A stretch of 64,000 nt of DNA from Metopolophium dirhodum (Eukaryota > Arthropoda > Insecta > Hemiptera > Aphididae), in contig NC_083560.1 of assembly GCF_019925205.1 (NCBI RefSeq), positions 6,200,001 through 6,264,000 on the forward strand. Direction: 5' to 3'. The notes under the pieces were generated by a model. The model was not told the DNA's origin and did not search any database. It was given only the letters and a program-made list of their open reading frames with translations. Each line of letters starts with the position of its first letter. Within the stretch, counting starts at the first letter, position 1. Positions 1 to 13,700 of the stretch are shown here, one piece after another. The position numbers were made by a program, and so were the translations under genes.

Positions 1-132
1 GATCAAAGTTTTATAATAGATCAAATCACTCTAGTATCAAAACTAACAGCACACTATTGAAACTTGTGAACGACAATTTGCTATGTCGTGCGTGTGTAAG
101 GCGGAGACAACAAATGTATGGGCAGCGTCCTC
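1..132. repeat. one end of a TTAA-flanked inverted-repeat element
   Basis: The sequence at about 64-132 ends in GCGTCCTC followed by TTAA (133-136). It resembles the right end of the complete fold-back element at 40635-41100 (shared core GGCGGAGACAACAAATGT). The other end lies outside the window or is lost. Confidence 0.55.
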
Positions 133-375
133 TTAATGTTTGTATTTTTAATAATATATAAGTTAATTGCTTAACCTTTCAAATAATAGTGTTTATAAGT
201 GTTAATAATATGTTAACAGTGCTCGAAATGGAAAATTTTACGAACCAGAACGCTCATAAAATTAATATGCGGGTTATAATATTATTTTAATTATTTTAAT
301 ATTCATGTTTATTTTACAATACAATATAATTAGTTAAACAGATACAAATAATATGAGTAATTTTAAACTTAAAAA

Positions 376-915
376 AGGTGGGTAAGTGGATGTCGCTCTG
401 CTGCACAGTAGGTTACAAGTGGGTCACTGTAATAGATGGTGTTAAATTTGAATTCAATGATATAATATCATTGTATAAGAAAAACGATTCTGAGCGATAA
501 CGGTCAGTCAGCCTATGATATTACTAAGTAGTAAGTATATTTGATATGATATTAAGATGAATTAAGTAATTTATATATAACCTATTTACATGGAGCCTTG
601 TCTTAAATTTTCAATCCTTAGCTATAATTATTACATTTTAAATTTGATAATTTTGTCAACATTTTAACTTTAAATGCTTATAAAAAAAAATTGTGCCAAT
701 GTATTTTTAATATTTTTCAACTGCTAGTGTAACGATATATCAGGAGCTTTGCATTAAATTTTCACGCTTTTTTACCCAGAAATACAATTGTATTGATATT
801 TATAGAAAAAATGGAAACTGAAAATGTCCGTAAACATTTCAAAATATTTGAATGCTAATAAAATGCTAATATAAACATTTAGTCAAAATTTCATGTACCT
901 ATGGTCATTTAATTT
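376..915 (+). repeat. partial copy of dispersed repeat family R1
   Basis: Begins GGTGGGTAAGTGGATGTCGC and contains the landmarks ATGATATAATATCATTG and GATTCTGAGCGA, followed by the 'gagcctt...caatccttagct' block. It matches, in the opposite orientation, the fuller copy at 35566-36466. No coding potential is seen. Other copies lie at 17230-17545 and 54258-54475, with rearranged pieces at 15940-16330 and 17895-17985. Confidence 0.6.
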
Positions 916-1546
916 AGAGTTTCAACTCTAAAAATTGAACTTCTCTCTATATTAAGTATATTATATTTTGTCGAAAGGAAATTTTATAATTTTAATCCTC
1001 TAGATTGTGATACTGTTAATTTTAACCAACCGGAACGGAGGCAAAGTTTATATTACGTCCATCTCGAGCACTGAATATAATATTATATATCATATTATAA
1101 TATATTGGTATCATGACACAAACCACCAATGCTCTATAATACGTGGCTCTTACCATCCCCCGCCCCTCAACTAATCCAGCGATAACATATTGTTACGAAT
1201 ATTATTACGATTGAAACTGACAGTTGCACCGAATCGGCGACCGTCGTCCAAATGACTAAAAATAATATTTCTATCAATATAACAACTATTTTGTAGGTTT
1301 ACTCTCACTCTGAGCTCACAAGTCACAATCGTTGTTTATGATTATGAATGAACAACTTTTAATATAATATATCGTGTTGTCGTGTAGTGTAGTGTACCGT
1401 GTAATCCAGTCAAATTAGGTTTTCAGCTCGGAAAAATTCCCACCTAGCTGAATTTTGGTACAAACCTTTATGACATCGTTGTAAACAACGTGTAAAAAGT
1501 CGATCTCGATATCATGTACGCGTTAAAGGTTATTTGTGATCAAAGT

Positions 1547-2262
1547 TGTAATATGCTTGGCTCCTTGGAACCTACTATCGTAGTACTAATAGTAGATAAG
1601 TGGCTGCCAAGATATTATAGATGCAGGTCGCAGACACTTTATTTGATGTTGAAGTCGTGGTTAATGAATAAATAAAAGACAGATGTTGTTTATTGTGAAT
1701 TTTATTATATTGTTCGATAATTTTCTAAGTCCAAAATAATGTTGTACAGAGTGGCGTGAAGGTGCTTGCACTAATGTGTGGTAGTACACGTCTGAAAACA
1801 GGCCGATTCGGGCTCCCTTTTATATGAAGTTCCCCGTACCCCTTGCCTATAGATACTGTATCTCGGCTCACGGATGTGATTTGTGTGAACATTGTTCCAG
1901 CCCACGCATTTTATGACTTCCAGTATAATTCTGTGTATTAAATTTGAAATAATCTTTTTAATATAATTTTAATATTTTTATAATGACTATCGTCGCGTAC
2001 AGCGTTGTAATCAAAATAATCATATAGTATATATTTTTATATTTGAACATTTGTCTTATACAGAGCAATTATATGGTTCAGTGAGTTCCTAATATCTACC
2101 GTCTCTTAACCAAGACATTAAAATGTAATATTATTTACTAAACAGAAAGAACCCTTACCTCCGTTTCTATTATCCGATTTATGCCGAATTACAGTATAGT
2201 ATAATTATGTACCTGTGTAATTTGTTTTATTGTTAAGTAGTAACTTGCTTACTACAAAGTTC
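1547..2262 (-). repeat. truncated LTR fragment, inverted relative to the LTR at 62203-63350
   Basis: Read on the minus strand, this matches the distal two-thirds of the LTR at the other end of the window. Shared blocks include the TATA-box region, the 'GAGTGGCGTGAAGGTGCTTG' block, and the terminal TGTAAT at 1547. Similarity stops near 2262, so about 430 bp of the U3 end are missing or too diverged to see. No primer-binding-site-like sequence adjoins it at 1546. Confidence 0.65.
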
Positions 2263-2659
2263 ACGGAATTTGCCTTTTTTTAATACCTCGATTTTTATTA
2301 GTCGTTCAATAAAAAGTTTTGGCTACAAATTTTAGAGGAAGTAATTACCTATAAAAAAGATTTTGTGACATTTTCACATAAAATTTATAGTTTTTGCGTT
2401 CAAGGCCAACAAAATGTACACTTTTAATGAAATATGATTTTTTCGCTAAAAACGAGTAGCCTTTGCGTTAATATCTCGCTGTATACTGGTTGTACAAAAA
2501 AAAGTTTTAAACAAAAATTGTAGAGGACAAAATTATCTACAAGATGGTATTATAATATATATTATATCCAATCGCAATTGTGGTGTACGAATTTTAACCG
2601 TACAAAATTACAATAATATTTAATAACGATAATAAGAATACATTCGTATTGTGCAGGAT

Positions 2660-2830
2660 GTATTATGTACATTGTACATATTTCTGTCATCTGGATGCCA
2701 GGCGGCTAACTGGGTAGTCGTGGGGTAAAATGTTATTATAATATATATTGAATTTAAGGATTAAACGTCCTTTTCTTTGGTAACAATAGACGCTGCCGAA
2801 ACCAGCTGCCAGTTGCACGTATACAATTGC
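2660..2830 (+). repeat. direct-repeat copy of the block at 5060-6235
   Basis: The stretch from CATTGTACATATTTCTGTCATC through the 'GGTAACAATAGACGCTGC' block matches 5060-5130 joined to 6150-6235. The second copy carries a transposon nest in its middle, so this uninterrupted copy serves as the empty-site reference. Confidence 0.6.
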
Positions 2831-3269
2831 ACACTACACTACTATGGGATGATCATATTTAAAAAAATAAAATACAGGACAAAAATATTATCATATTATT
2901 ATATATTTTAATAATTTAATAATATATAATATTTTTAAATTAATAAGTATTTATTATATTTATTTGTTGTCCGATAAGATAACGCTTGTGCACGGCATGG
3001 AGGTATAATTAGGCTATTATTAATATTTATTATTCATTAGTAGTGACTACTACATAGGCGTGCGCAGAATTTTTTCGTTGGGTATGTCAGTATTTATAAC
3101 TCCCCAAAAACTCCTAAGAGCGTTGCATTCTCTATCGATTTTTCGTCAAAACGACTTAAACGTCTGACAAAAATTAAAGTACCTACTTATAGTTGTAGGA
3201 TTTTAAAAATATAAAAATATTGGAATTGTTCAGTAGGTCTCCTTTACATCAGTGGGAGTGGTAATCGGA

Positions 3270-4560
3270 ATAAAAATCCCCAAAAAAAAATCCCCGACCA
3301 AGAAAAAAAAATACCTAGACTACAATATTTCTCACAACCACATGCAAATGGTAGCACAAATATTTTTTGAACGTTAATTAGTATCTATAATTACCACATT
3401 ATTAATATTTAATTACAAATACTATTATTATATTATACATATTCTACCATATTATATCATTCAAAAAAATGATATTTAGTGATAATAGAATATTAATGAT
3501 AATATAATATAAATAATATTTTTATATGTTATGTTTTTACTGTGAGTAGGTGACTACATTCAATAAATTATTGTTTGATAATTATTTTATTATGTTTACA
3601 ATTATTATTATTAATACCACTTATATTTTCAATTTTGTATAACAATTTTGTATACCTACTATGTTTTGAACTGTATTATTTGGCGTATCGATCACTCGAA
3701 ATATATTTATCTGCTTTTTTTACTGTAAGTAGGTGCCTCGTGCCTACATTCAATAAATTATTGTTTGATAATTATTATTATTATTAGCAGTATTTTGTAT
3801 AATATTTTTGTATAGGTAATATATATTACGTATATTAGATATAATACATGATTAGTAGATTTTATCATTTTAGTAACGTATCTTTCACACAAAACTAATA
3901 CTAAGTTGTATTTTAAATGTTCCAAATTGTATATTTCATTAGTTTTATGAACTTTTTTTGCCCCGAGATTTTTTTTCCGTTCCTTGTTTTTAACTGTATT
4001 ATTTGACGTATCGATCACTCGAAATATATTTATCTGCTGTTTTTACTGTAAGTAGGTACCTCGTGTCTACATTCAATAAATTATTGTTTGATAACTATTA
4101 TTATTATTACCTATATTTTGTATAATATTTTTGTATAGGTACTATGTTTTTAACTGTATTATTTGACGTATCGATCATTAGAAATATTTTTATATGCTAT
4201 ATTTATGATGGTGAGACATGAGTAGGAAGGTACATTAACCATTCATTATTATTTTAATTTTAAACTACAATATTATAATTTGCAAATTTTTGTAGTTAAG
4301 TTGAAATTGCACATAATATATTATTGTAGTTTAAAACAAAATATTATTTATATTATCATTAATATTCTATTATTACTATATATACATTTTTTTAATGATA
4401 TAATATAGTATAGTATAATATAATAATATAATATACGTATTTGTAATTAAATATTAATAATGTGGTAAATGATGGTTATAGATACTAATTAACGTTTAAA
4501 AAATATTTGTTCAACCATGTGGTTGTGAGTAATATTGTAATCTGGGGATTTTTTTCACCG
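3270..4560. repeat. fold-back element with long inverted arms and internal tandem repeats
   Basis: The left arm (about 3290-3530) and right arm (about 4340-4560) are long imperfect inverted repeats. An example is GAACGTTAATTAGTATCTATA near 3369 against its complement near 4475. The centre carries three copies of a unit including 'acattcaataaattattgtttgata' (near 3557, 3747 and 4070), and repeated 'tattatttgacgtatcgatcac' blocks. No transposase is seen; short ORFs here fall in low-complexity AT repeats and are not credible genes. Confidence 0.6.
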
Positions 4561-5293
4561 GGGATATTAATTCGCATTTCGTAGGAATACCTATAATATA
4601 TATTTTTTAATTTTGAAATATATTTAATATTGAAAGTTGACAAATTTATAGCATTTTAAAGTTTATTATCGTCAAGTATTATACTAAAAATTTAAAAAGT
4701 GCTCCAACCGATGCAAATTAAACTTGTTAATGCATTTAAACATCTTTACATTTTTAAAATCAAATCACTGGATGTATTAAAAATGTTGTTGTTTTAACTT
4801 TATACACTTTTGTTGATATAACACACCATATCAACCTACCCTAAATAGGTATTGGGTACCTAGTAGATAAGTGGATAAGTATTATAACTAAGGTAACAAA
4901 TAAAATATAAAATATAATTTACAAATTTTATAGAATCGCGGAAAATTTTAAATACGGGCTCCACAGGGTGTTAATACAAATAACTCGCCATAGGTATAAT
5001 GCGAAAAGAATAACATGCATTTTATTTAGCTTATCAATTGGTTTTAGAAATTTTCATTACATTGTAAACATTACTGTCGTCTAGACGCCAGGTGGTTAAC
5101 TGGGTGGTTGTGGGGTAACAAGTTGTACATATATACAGAGTGTAACAGGAAGAACTGACAAAAAAAAAAAAAATGATGCTATTTAAACGTTTGAAAAAAT
5201 TTGTTAAAATTATATGATTAGTAAATAATTTTAGATAAATACTCATGTTAACAAATTCCCAAAAATTAGAGCAAAAGTTATTTCATCTATCAG

Positions 5294-6117
5294 GTGGCTT
5301 TCATTTGGGCGAATGACCCAAAATAACATATCGTTTGGGCGAATTTATACATATCATTTGGGCGAAATTTACACGGACCTTTAATTTATCTAATACATCG
5401 TTTGGGCGAACTTTTGCTTGTAAAATGATGGTAATAGCGGTAAACCAAAGAAACATTTCAGCCAATCACCAATTTCTGAGTTATTGTTCAAGTAATGATT
5501 ATGTAAAACAGTATTTTGCTGAATTTTCTTAAACCAATTTTGTGCAAGATGGAAGACACAGCAATTAATTTGGCATGTTGGAAAGCATTTAAGTATTGAT
5601 TTATGAGCAGCAATTTCAAAATCCGAATAAAATTTAGTAATATTTAATTTAATATTTACTAATGTTCTACATAAATGAATAATTTCATATCACATTAATT
5701 CATATTGTTGAGTAGTTTTAGATGAGAGGAAACAAAATGCGACGGGTACATAAAACTTTTGCTTGTACACGTGAAGTGTATATAACTGAACAAAATGTTT
5801 TGGGGAGTAAGAAAAAGTCCCATCACCAAATACATATTCAGAATCGCATAACAATTTAAGATTAGTTGAGCATGTTATTATTATCATATTTTTTTCTTGA
5901 TTAAAAAAACAAAACTGTTCATCATTAGAAGTAATATTTTCTTGAATTTCATAAAGTAAACGATATAATAATAATATTTAGCTGTAGTATTGTATACGTA
6001 AGTATGTTACTTCCCTATTATTCAATAATTTATAAATTCGCCTAAACGATCAGTTAATTTCTCGCCCAAATGATATGTGCTTTGCTCAGGCTTATTCGCC
6101 CAAATGAATGACGCCCC
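5294..6117 (-). mobile_element. deleted Mutator-like element (MULE) with 9-bp TSD
   Basis: Perfect 9-bp duplications ATCTATCAG lie at 5285-5293 and 6118-6126; a 9-bp TSD is typical of MULEs. The motif CATTTGGGCGAA or close variants recurs in both ends (near 5308, 5333, 5353 and 5398, and inverted near 6050, 6060 and 6098), giving the multiple subterminal repeats expected of this group. The interior is a transposase remnant on the minus strand. Confidence 0.75.
5420..5985 (-). pseudogene. MULE transposase fragment
   Basis: Minus-strand translation in pieces gives a MULE-type core. The first piece (about 5985-5690) holds FGDGTFSYSPKHFVQLYTLH and VPVAFCFLSSKTTQQY, with the catalytic Asp in the GDGTF motif. 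After a stop and frame change near 5690 the second piece (about 5650-5430) holds FYSDFEIAAHKSILKCFP, CVFHLAQNWFKKIQ and EIGDWLKCFFGLPLLP, the usual region around the second catalytic Asp and the C/H motif. The N-terminal FLYWCH-type region and the C terminus are absent, so no active protein can be made. The family is recognised from these motifs alone. Confidence 0.75.
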
Positions 6118-6394
6118 ATCTATCAGATGTTCCTGTTACACCCTGTATATATATTGATTTAAGGGCTGGCCCGTCCTTTTTTTTGGTAACAATGGACGCT
6201 GCTGAAACAGCTGCCCGCTGCACGTAGGTATACTGTATACAGGTCGAGTAAAATATATTTAATATTATCATGTATCATTTTAATGTTCTAAACATAAATT
6301 TTACTGTCATTTATCGATTACGACAACGACGAAAGTCGATAGACGGTAAAGGTGAAGATGACACTAAAAGTGGTGTATCATATCCGAAAAAATA

Positions 6395-8740
6395 ATAATT
6401 CAGGGGCTAAAATACTGTGTCTCCTGAAAATCGAAGTGTGTCCCCTGAATGACAAATGTGTGACCCAAGTTTTATAAGGTGATTTTAGTTTTGTAGAAAT
6501 AACAAACATTAATCATTTAATATTTGAATTTACAAGTTGCCTATTTTGTTAACTTAAGTTACTTACCTACTTATTTTATTGGGTATAACACGATTGCGTA
6601 TGAAAATGTATGCAACGTTGTCAAATTTATTATTTTTACCATTTACCTAGGTACCTAATAAATATCTAGAACATGTTCACTGCTTTAATAATCAATATAA
6701 AATAATAACATATAATGAGAATTAGTAAATAAGTAAAAACGTAAGTTTTTAATTTGGTAAAATAATTAATAACTAAATAGTAATAAAATAATTAATAATT
6801 AATTAAAACCGTCAATAAATTATTTAAAAATGCTTAAATTTGAATTCTCTGACATCTATAACCTACTATTTTTAAATATTGCATTACATTTTTGTGGATT
6901 TTATACCTAGTAGCCTTTATAATATTTTGATGTCTATTTAAGTCTTTTTTCGCTATTTACTGTATTTTCCCATTATTAACTGATTGTATAATCGACCTTG
7001 TCCGCATTTGTGTTTCATTTAATATTTGTATGACAACATGTGTGGAGGATGAGCACTATGAAATTGTCCGTTATAACACTTATAACTTATAAGTTCTATG
7101 AAAGTTTTCAGGTCCATTTGTGGTACTAACAATTATAAATAAACAATTAAGAATATATATATTGTATATTGTATAAATAGCTCACCGAGGATTCGTGATT
7201 GGTTCTTGAGCCCACATTTCTGGAGGAAATGGACATTCCGGTTCAGTTTATGTTACAATATACATAGTCTGAAAAATTGTGAGGTATTTTTCGTTTGGAC
7301 ACGTAGCCATTAGTTCAAGAAAATCATCCTCGGTTTGAGAAATGGAAAATATGCAAGAGCAAAGAATGATTTAAACCATGTTCCTAATTGGTCACTTTCA
7401 TTATAAGCAATTCTTAATACTTGTTCATGTTGTATCTAAAATTTAAATATTAAATATTACTACACATAACATATTACACACGTAGACGATCAACGACGAA
7501 CTGAAAACCAGAAAATAGCCTATATATCGGAAATAACAAGATTTCTATGGACAAGTTTGTTACAAAAAAAAGAAGAAATGATAATGGGTCAACTCAAAGA
7601 ACTTAGGTACCTGACTTTGTATAAAATAACTAAACATACAGGTTCATAAAATAGGTATTTAAATTATTTTATGCAGTGTGTATTGAATTACAATATTGTT
7701 TACTATAAAATCTACCAACTGAAAAGTTAACCATAGTAAGAGCATCGTAGTTTATAATTTAATATTATAATTTGTCATAATATTATATAATTAGGTATAG
7801 GTACTATAGCATATTATAAATATGTATTGTTGGTTATTTTAAGTCTAAAATATGTTAGAATATAAAAAAAATTAAACTTATTAAACCGATAATAATCTAG
7901 TAATAATAAACTGATTATAGTCATAAATCGGATTTTAGAGAATTATATAGTTGTTTTGAATTATATAATAAACTAGCTGTCCAGGCCAAAGATTTGTATT
8001 TTTAATAAATATATTTGTACAAAATGTATAAACCATATTTCTTCTAATTATAATATTAATATAATATGTAACAAATTGCAAACCATTTAGATTGACAAAA
8101 AAAAATTTATTTTTTCGTAAGCTAAAAAAAATCATGTGTAAGCTACCCTTTACCTATCTACAGCCTATATGAGTTGAAAATTCAAGCTGTATACACTCTT
8201 CAATTTTCAAGTAATAATCTATTGAAATAACTTTTATTGACTTTTTTAAAACCTTCCCCGTAGGCCGTAACTCGACCGATTTATTAGTGAAACCCGTATT
8301 AAAATAAGTAGAGTTCTTTTCGAGATATGCTCGTACATACAAAAAAGGGGCAGTGGTTCTCTACTAAATTATGCATGTTATAAACATATAAACTTTCCTC
8401 TTTAAAAATCTAAGCATACAGAGAGAAAAAGATACTTTGTTTTATAATAATTATTATGTTAAGATATAACTCAAAGGATCTGCATAAATAATAATATACA
8501 TATAATATTATATTATAACAGTATATTATTTAACAAACCCAATATTATTTTCTGAACATAATAAAATTTGTTTTTTAAAAACCTTGAATATTCTTATAAA
8601 CTATTTCGTTATGTACATAAATTATATTCTAATTTATGATTATAAGTGATAACATACAAACATTTTAAATATTTTTCAATTTACTACACACATACTAGGC
8701 TTTTACTGCTTTTAGTGATTTAAAATAATTACGGTAGATA
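6395..8740 (+). repeat. long dispersed repeat, copy 1
   Basis: Several blocks match 46695-48290 in the same orientation and order. Examples are 'aaataacaaacattaatcatttaatat', the 'ataatgggtcaa' block, 'agtaagagcatcgta', 'catattataaat...gtattgttg', and 'tttttaaaaacctt...tattc'. Copy 1 is longer between the first and second blocks (about 6600-7540). I see no coherent ORF; the superfamily is not identified. Short ORFs at 7935-8342 are AT-rich chance frames. Confidence 0.55.
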
Positions 8741-11282
8741 CAAATAATATTATAAGATATACTTAATATTATACCTAATCAGTGAAAAACACAATTTATA
8801 TATTTACACTATTATAGTTATTAATTATTACCTATTCAATTATTACCATTATTATAACTATATTTTTAGTATAAAAAATATAAATAATATCATATAAATA
8901 TAATATACCTATAATATGTATATTCAATAAAATATACCAGGCAAATATTTTCCAAATAAATATATTATATGCTCGTATGTTAAAAACAAATAAAAATGTA
9001 CCTAAGTATATCGATCGATATTAAATAAATACATATAAAAAAAATACCGCTGGTGGTAAAAATCGTGCGGGGCTGGTTTTTAAAATTACCGTGATATTTC
9101 ACAGCTGCGACCATTTTATTGCTGCTGTGTGTGGACACTCACAGAAGTATAGAAATAATAGAATGCACTTGTTCTGTTTTACCTCCACCACTCACCGCAA
9201 CGCCAACAATACCGCAACAGTGTGTAGCCGTCAGAGGCGGAACTAAGGGGGTGAAGTCGGAAATTGATCGTACTGCAGGTGTACAATTTCGGTTGGGGTA
9301 GATTTTACTATGGACCTATTTCAAGTCTTTAGTAAGTTTAGTATCGGAAGTTAGAAGCCTATTTTTATTTCAAATAATTAATTGTTTATGTAAATTATGA
9401 TGCACAGGTCATTTTATCTTTTTATCTGTAAGAAATCTATCGATTGCGATGCGTATAAACTCTTTTTTACAAATTGATTCCGCCGGTTATCAATCCACTG
9501 AATATTTGTCAATTATTTATTTTAATATAATAACAAAATGTAAAAGGCTTACATTTACATTTATGTTAATGTTATTTTATGATATAAAATATGTTTTATT
9601 TCATTAGTACACTCTATAACACTGTAATTATATGATAATTATTCAAATAACAAATAGATAATAGGTAGGTACCAATGATTTTACATAGTATATTTTATAT
9701 TATATAAATCTATTAAAAAAAAATTACAATTTTACTTAAATTTGTAAAACTAACAATCACTAGGTACCTATATTTGAGTTATATTATTTTATTGCATTAA
9801 CAAATTATTCATTGTATTTTATTGTTTTTTTTCCTGCCGTAATAAAATATATATAATTGGGTTATATATTGTCAGTTTTGGACGACAATGTTTTAATTGA
9901 AATTTGAAATATTTTTATTCAAATAAAAAGAAATACATATTATACTATTATGGTAAACTCTGTGTACCTACCTACTACCTATACGATAAAAATTATGTAC
10001 AATAAGATACATCGGTTATTGTTCAATATAAACAGTCGGCGGAATTGATATTAAAACGGCTGGGTTGACCCCAGGGTCACACATAATGTGGTATTAAACT
10101 GTTAGTACCTACTTATGTATACAAAGAAGTTTAATAAGTGATAGTTTTACTTCAAAATAAAATATTACACAACCTAATTCATAATTGGAATTAAAATATT
10201 TAAAACTTATAGTTGATTTTATAAGTTTTTTATGTTGTGATCAAAATATTTGCCAATGATAACTAAATATTTGAATAAATATATTTATTTGTGCAAATTA
10301 ATATGCTTATTAGTTGAAAACAATTACAGGAAGAGTATTTCATATTACTTAACTTTAATTTAATATGTAATTTACTTATATGCCAATATGCCGTGTACTA
10401 ATATGTTTCACTGTTTATTTATTACTTATTTTAAATCTTAAAAGTATTTGAAATGTATTTTAAATATTTTCTGAATAGACATTTTACGTGGACATTATAT
10501 TATGTGTATATTAACGATCAAGAGGACGCTACCCACCCGAATTATGAGAGCAAAAAAATGGTTCACGAGTTCTAATATACTGTAGTCTGTAATGATACTA
10601 AATTCTCCAAATTTATATTGACAAATAAAAAAGATATTATTAAATAGATTATCTATGCTTAAGCGTTCTAATTTTTTTGATAAATCCAATAATTTGTTTT
10701 TGATACGTTTTGAAAGTATTGAGTTTTTACCTACACATAAAAAAAGAACGAAATGTGTTTTCGAATAATTAAAACGCTTAAACACAGATAAAGTTTTCCT
10801 CTATTTACTGTAAATATTTGGAGATTTTATTTCAATTATCCACGTGATAGTATTCATTCGCCCAAAACACTTGTTTGTTAAATATTAGAAAATAATAAAA
10901 GTTTATTATGAATTAATAAATATCAAATACTCAAATCCCCTCTTATGAAACTACCTAATCCTAGTAGCAAGAGGGCCGGATACTGATTAATGTTTAAATT
11001 CCAATAACACACATAAGTATACTAAAATAATATATAATATTATTACCTCTACTATTATTACAATAGTATTATTACTGACTACTGTATTAGGACAATATCT
11101 GAACATCCGCGTGCTGAAATTAAAACGTTACTTGTATTTTAGTTGTTAACTGTTCAAGTGTTATGTAGTAGTTGTAGTTCATATTCGATTTTAGTATTTG
11201 ATCAGTGTTTGCTGAATTACTTGTATGGGATCGAATTTTATTTTTTTGTATCTACCTACAATATTACATTAATAAAAATATG
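8741..11282. other. AT-rich region without a supported gene
   Basis: I see no splice-consistent coding exon or transposon with both ends here. A somewhat GC-richer patch at 9050-9300 has a 60-codon open frame without recognisable motifs. A lone CAAGAGGACGCTAC near 10508 resembles an end of the TTAA-flanked family, but no partner end was found. Confidence 0.5.
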
Positions 11283-11884
11283 CAGGCGCGGACTGGCTGG
11301 GATGCTACAGCATCCCTTGCCCTAAAATATATTTGCCTAATATTATTTATTATATATTTAAAGACTATACACACCTTATGAACAGCAGATTGTTACCAAC
11401 TTATGATTACTATTAATCTATAATATTGTACAACTTTGATTGAAAGTTAGTTATAACTTGGTACTTATTTACGTTTTTAACGTATATTCAATATTTTTTT
11501 AAAACAAAATACAATATATTAATATTTTATAAATAATCTACATGTATTTGTTTAAAATCCTTAACAGTAAAAATAATACCGACTACACCATATTTTGGGC
11601 GGATTATAATAATATAATAAGTATAAACTATAACCTAAACTATTTTGTTTTTAACTTTAAAATGTTTAGTCATATAGCCATATAGGTAGCATGGACTTTT
11701 ATAGAAGATTGTTTTAGATTGTATATATTATAACTAATTATTAATAAATAGCAAAAACCACTATGCAATGAAGTTATAATGTGTGGTATGTGCAATACTA
11801 GGTCTATGTTCATTTTTAAAAAAAATATTTTGGTGTGAAATTAGATGTGCAGTAGCAAAATATCTTAATTTTAGTCCGCGCGTG
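11283..11884. mobile_element. hAT-like MITE
   Basis: The ends are CAGGCGCGGACTGGC (11283) and an inverted partner ending AGTCCGCGCGTG (11884). They are flanked by AAAATATG (11275-11282) and TAAATATG (11885-11892), an 8-bp TSD with one mismatch. The length is 602 bp. No transposase frame is seen; the minus-strand 60-codon ORF at 11816-11998 crosses the element's end and is not credible. Confidence 0.65.
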
Positions 11885-12184
11885 TAAATATGGCACCAAG
11901 AAAAATCCGTGTTCAAAACGATCCGACATGCAGGAGAAAATTGATTCAGAGAATGAAAACCTTGGTAAGAAAAGAAATAGATTCAACATAAGTACCAATA
12001 TATCAATAAAGTATAATAATATACTAAAAAAGTTTCAATTTTCCAGTAAAAACATTTTAAATTTGATAATTTATTCAATAAAATTTAAAACAAATTTAAA
12101 TTAAGGATGGTACCTAGTAGATATAATTATTTAATACTTTTATTTATAACTTTTTTTCTGAAGGGTGTCTATTATTATTTATTA

Positions 12185-13700
12185 CAGCGGCGGCTATCCT
12201 ATACTCAAGGTGTATCCGTCGATACGTCTTATAGTTGGGTGGGTGGTCAATGGTCATGGACCACGGTGTGTACAGTGGGTAATGACTAATGACCCTAAAT
12301 TAATAAAAACAATATATTTAATAATCCAACCGGTGGCTATAATTAGTGTAATATAATTAAATACGAATAGAAATACTAGGTAGTAAATACTAAATAGTAA
12401 ATAGGTATATTGGAATATTGGATGTAGAAATTGTTTCAGTGTTTCAAATAAACTAATAAACAGTACAATTAAATTAGCTAAGAATATTATATTATATTAT
12501 TATATTATGAATTATAAATATTATTGATTAATAAATAATCATTAATTAATGTTTATACCTACCTATAGTGGAGATATGATAGTTTTTATATTTTATGTTT
12601 CATTTATTCTGTGGCTATACAGTAGGAGGTAGTTATACAATATAGTTGAGTATTGACTGAAAAAAAATAATCACTAAAATATTATTTGTTATTGGTTATC
12701 GTGCTATCGTTAATCGATGTAATTATTACTTATTAGTTATTATATTGAGTAGAAGTATAAACTACGAATACCTATTTGAATTTAAAAATACAAAGTTATG
12801 TCTGATTGACCATTTTTACATGCAAATATAGTATAAAATAGGTAGTAAATTTAATAAAAAAATCTTAATTTATTTTAGATTCTAAGTGGAATAATGAGTT
12901 CTTTTTTTTACTATTTTTTTCTTTGTGTCGATAATCACTAAAAGGTATAATAAAGGCACAATAAATTTAACCTAACCAAACAATTTTCTTCTAAAGCATC
13001 TTTTCTGGTTGGAAAATGAATATAGTTCTGTACTTCGGGGGGTCAAAATTAATCAGAAATAGTTAGGAAAAACAAACAACAAATTAAGGAAAACTGAGAT
13101 TTTCACGCAATACAAAAAAAATCGATTTAAAAAAAATAACTGTAGAAGCATTAAATTATCACAGAATGTTTTATATTATGCTTTTTGAACTATTTATAAA
13201 TTATAACCATAAGAAAATTACGAGTTTTATTAGTTTTTAAATTTATTATTGTCGGTAAAAAATTTTTCATTCAGTCGAATAATTTGAAATTGTAATACAT
13301 CGGTTCTCATCGTGCGTTTTTGTTACCTAGTGGATATTAAAAAAAAGTTGATCGTAAATCCTCAATAGTTTTTAAGAACGTCTGCAGTTAAAATTTTAAC
13401 AAAATTCAACAAAATCACGAAAATTGGCAAATTAATTCGAGTTGGTATTTTATTCAAATGGTTTTATGTATATCTAAGATTTGAAACTTTCAAAATTACC
13501 TTAAAGTATTCCTACATTTAACAAAAAAAAATGTTCAGTAACAGGAAAGACTAATTAAATTTTTACGAGTTTTTAATTAGACATCGGATATTTACCCGTA
13601 ATTTAACAAATTTCCATACAATTTTCTTATTTTGTCGTTATTCAAAAACCATTAACCAGTAGGTACTTGATATTATATTGAATGATTTGAAGGTTGAAGA
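12185..13700 (+). mobile_element. truncated copy of the CAGYGGCGGCTATC hAT family
   Basis: Begins CAGCGGCGGCTATCCTATAC. It matches, in inverted orientation, the element at 54115-61999 (its right end at 61999 and on to about 55060), skipping that copy's two insertions. The copy fades near 13690, so its far end is missing. Its sequence around 12955 (CACTAAAAGGTATAATAAAG) is the empty-site reference for the solo LTR at 55832-57093. No coding region is seen. Confidence 0.7.

Larger units (their letters stand above)
5136..6145. mobile_element. TIR element interrupted by a MULE
   Basis: Terminal inverted repeats are CAGAGTGTAACAGGAA (5136) and its partner ending TTCCTGTTACACCCTG (6145). It is flanked on both sides by TATATA, so the TSD is TA or slightly longer. 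It interrupts a block whose uninterrupted copy lies at 2660-2830. Nearly all its current length is the MULE at 5294-6117. Confidence 0.65.

Noticed and set aside
3575..4018. 70- and 86-codon ORFs on both strands
   Set aside because: They lie in the AT-rich tandem repeats of the fold-back element and consist of low-complexity Ile/Leu/Tyr.
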